NCBI GenBank assembly: GCA_029718625.1
Contig: CM056377.1
Span: 33,894,653 to 33,958,652, forward strand
Direction of reading: 5' to 3'
From: Synaphobranchus kaupii
Lineage: Eukaryota > Chordata > Actinopteri > Anguilliformes > Synaphobranchidae
Length of the DNA stretch: 64,000 nt
In this document: one piece after another, positions 63,189 through 64,000 of the stretch
How the letters are laid out: every line of letters starts with the position of its first letter
How positions within the stretch are numbered: the stretch's first letter is position 1
Translations under genes and position numbers: made by a program
The notes under the pieces: model-generated
Databases searched by the model: none
The model's input: the letters and a program-made list of their open reading frames with translations, nothing else
What the model was told of the DNA's origin: nothing

Positions 63189-63341
63189 TTGCTTCTCTTT
63201 GTCTATGTAAACCTTGTGGTTGTGAAATTGAAAGCCATAATTCATTTTAGAAACTCAGTATAATTTAATAACAGAGCATGACATGATGTAACTTTATGAA
63301 GCCACTGGTGTACTTCGCCCTTATTCTAATACATTGAGCAA

Positions 63342-63347
63342 TTTATT
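63342..63347 (-). terminator. Polyadenylation signal of the converging minus-strand gene
   Basis: TTTATT on the plus strand (AATAAA on the minus), about 123 bp downstream of the stop codon at 63470. Confidence 0.45.
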
Positions 63348-63469
63348 CTGTTTGCCATTGATCTTGTATGGATCATCCAAAGTGTTCTGGAATTTACAGG
63401 ACAGAATTCCCATTGACGGTCCTTGAAAACCAACTCCCAAAAAAGAGTTAATTGTATTAATAATCATGA

Positions 63470-63661
63470 CTAGTCCAAGACTAGGTTGTGTTCATCTTCT
63501 CTGTTTTTTTTCTTTTGACTATGTTTTTTCTTTTGCAGTTTCTTTCTGAGTGTCATATCTTGCTTCCTCTGGATGCTCTCCTGAATCCTCTCCTTAAACT
63601 TCCTCTTCTCACTCCTGATCCGCTCCAGTTCAACTTTCCTCTTCTGCTCTAGGTCAGGGTC
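63470..63661 (-). CDS. Last coding exon of an unidentified minus-strand gene, basic coiled-coil C-terminus
   Basis: The minus strand shows an acceptor (ATTGTCACCCCAG) at 63662, then 63 codons to a stop. The peptide begins DPDLEQKRKVELERIRSEKR, is highly charged and predicted helical, contains a Lys-rich cluster (LRKKLQKKKHSQKKK) and ends EDEHNLVLD. Such tails occur in nucleolar or RNA-binding proteins, but I cannot name the family. Upstream exons lie beyond the right edge. The gene converges on upf1. Confidence 0.5.
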   Translation of the reverse strand, partial: DPDLEQKRKVELERIRSEKRKFKERIQESIQRKQDMTLRKKLQKKKHSQKKKNREDEHNLVLD

Positions 63662-64000
63662 CTGGGGTGACAATGCTACATGTGAGTTTAAGAATTTTCA
63701 AACATTTCTGCATGTTCCATCAATAGGTCTGGGTTCACATCAGCCACCATAAATTCAATCAAAATGCAAAAAGGAATGTACAGTCATACCAAAGATCACA
63801 TTTTATGAAGACCCACAAGGTAACCCCCCCCCATTTGGAATCACCAGTTATGGCAGTGACTATTTCCCACACTGAGTCACAGTGTATAATATAAGGGCTA
63901 GAGCCAACTGGAAGAGAGGCACATCTCTCATTAACAAGTGATAACTGCTACACCAGGGGGGTATACTATGAAGAAGGATTTCTGAGTTGGCTGGATAACT
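63662..64000. other. Right edge, intronic sequence of the minus-strand gene
   Basis: No further exon could be recognised. Confidence 0.4.

Larger units (their letters stand above)
59247..63200 (+). other. upf1 3'UTR (up to about 3.9 kb)
   Basis: Non-coding, with several AATAAA candidates (60484, 61172, 61700, 62107, 63183). A (TA)n tract lies at 60626-60677 and two small hAT-type MITEs lie near the 3' end. The last signal before the opposing gene is at 63183-63188; a shorter UTR is possible. Confidence 0.5.

Overview
The window is nuclear DNA of a ray-finned fish (teleost). Three vertebrate genes with clear exon structure are present in the order jund (minus strand, intronless), pgpep1 (plus, 5 coding exons) and upf1 (plus, 23 coding exons). 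Their human counterparts JUND, PGPEP1 and UPF1 lie near one another at 19p13.11, so this looks like a conserved synteny block; LSM4, which separates JUND from PGPEP1 in human, was not found. The spacer DNA is rich in fish-type Tc1/mariner, hAT, Harbinger-like and foldback elements. A tRNA-derived SINE at 33.8-34.0 kb has a (TGTAA)n tail resembling the eel UnaSINE/UnaL2 families, which weakly suggests an elopomorph-like host. That placement rests on one repeat and is tentative.

Layout. 0-5 kb: probable 3' end of an unidentified plus-strand gene, with a long AT-rich 3'UTR ending in AATAAA at 4975, interrupted by a TTAA-flanked element with very long inverted repeats and by a (CA)n tract. 5-12 kb: intergenic, with an isolated CpG-rich block (about 7.14-7.33 kb) and three consecutive Tc1-type transposons, one a full-length Sleeping-Beauty-type copy. 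12.15-13.7 kb: jund with its 3'UTR and TATA box. 14.5-29.2 kb: a repeat-dominated spacer with foldback elements, nested insertions, a 1.6 kb pyrimidine-strand minisatellite, a Harbinger-like element and a hAT-type MITE with a perfect 8-bp target duplication. 29.6-43.6 kb: pgpep1, with an unassigned 97-codon ORF just upstream, two SINEs (one holding a probable solo LTR) and a composite TA-flanked element. 45.3-63.2 kb: upf1, whose intron 6 is almost entirely a nearly intact Tc1 transposon and whose intron 19 is almost entirely a 49-bp minisatellite seeded by the exon 19/intron 19 junction. 63.2-64 kb: the last exon of an unidentified minus-strand gene, tail to tail with upf1.

The three genes are not a pathway. 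JunD is an AP-1 transcription factor, pyroglutamyl-peptidase I removes N-terminal pyroglutamate from peptides, and UPF1 is the core helicase of nonsense-mediated mRNA decay (NMD). The joined exon lengths of pgpep1 (624 nt, 207 aa) and upf1 (3303 nt, 1100 aa) are both in frame, which supports the models. The most notable observation is the upf1 intron 19 minisatellite: it carries 26 evenly spaced copies of the exon 19 5' splice-site context, and use of any downstream copy would put a premature stop into the mRNA of the NMD helicase itself.
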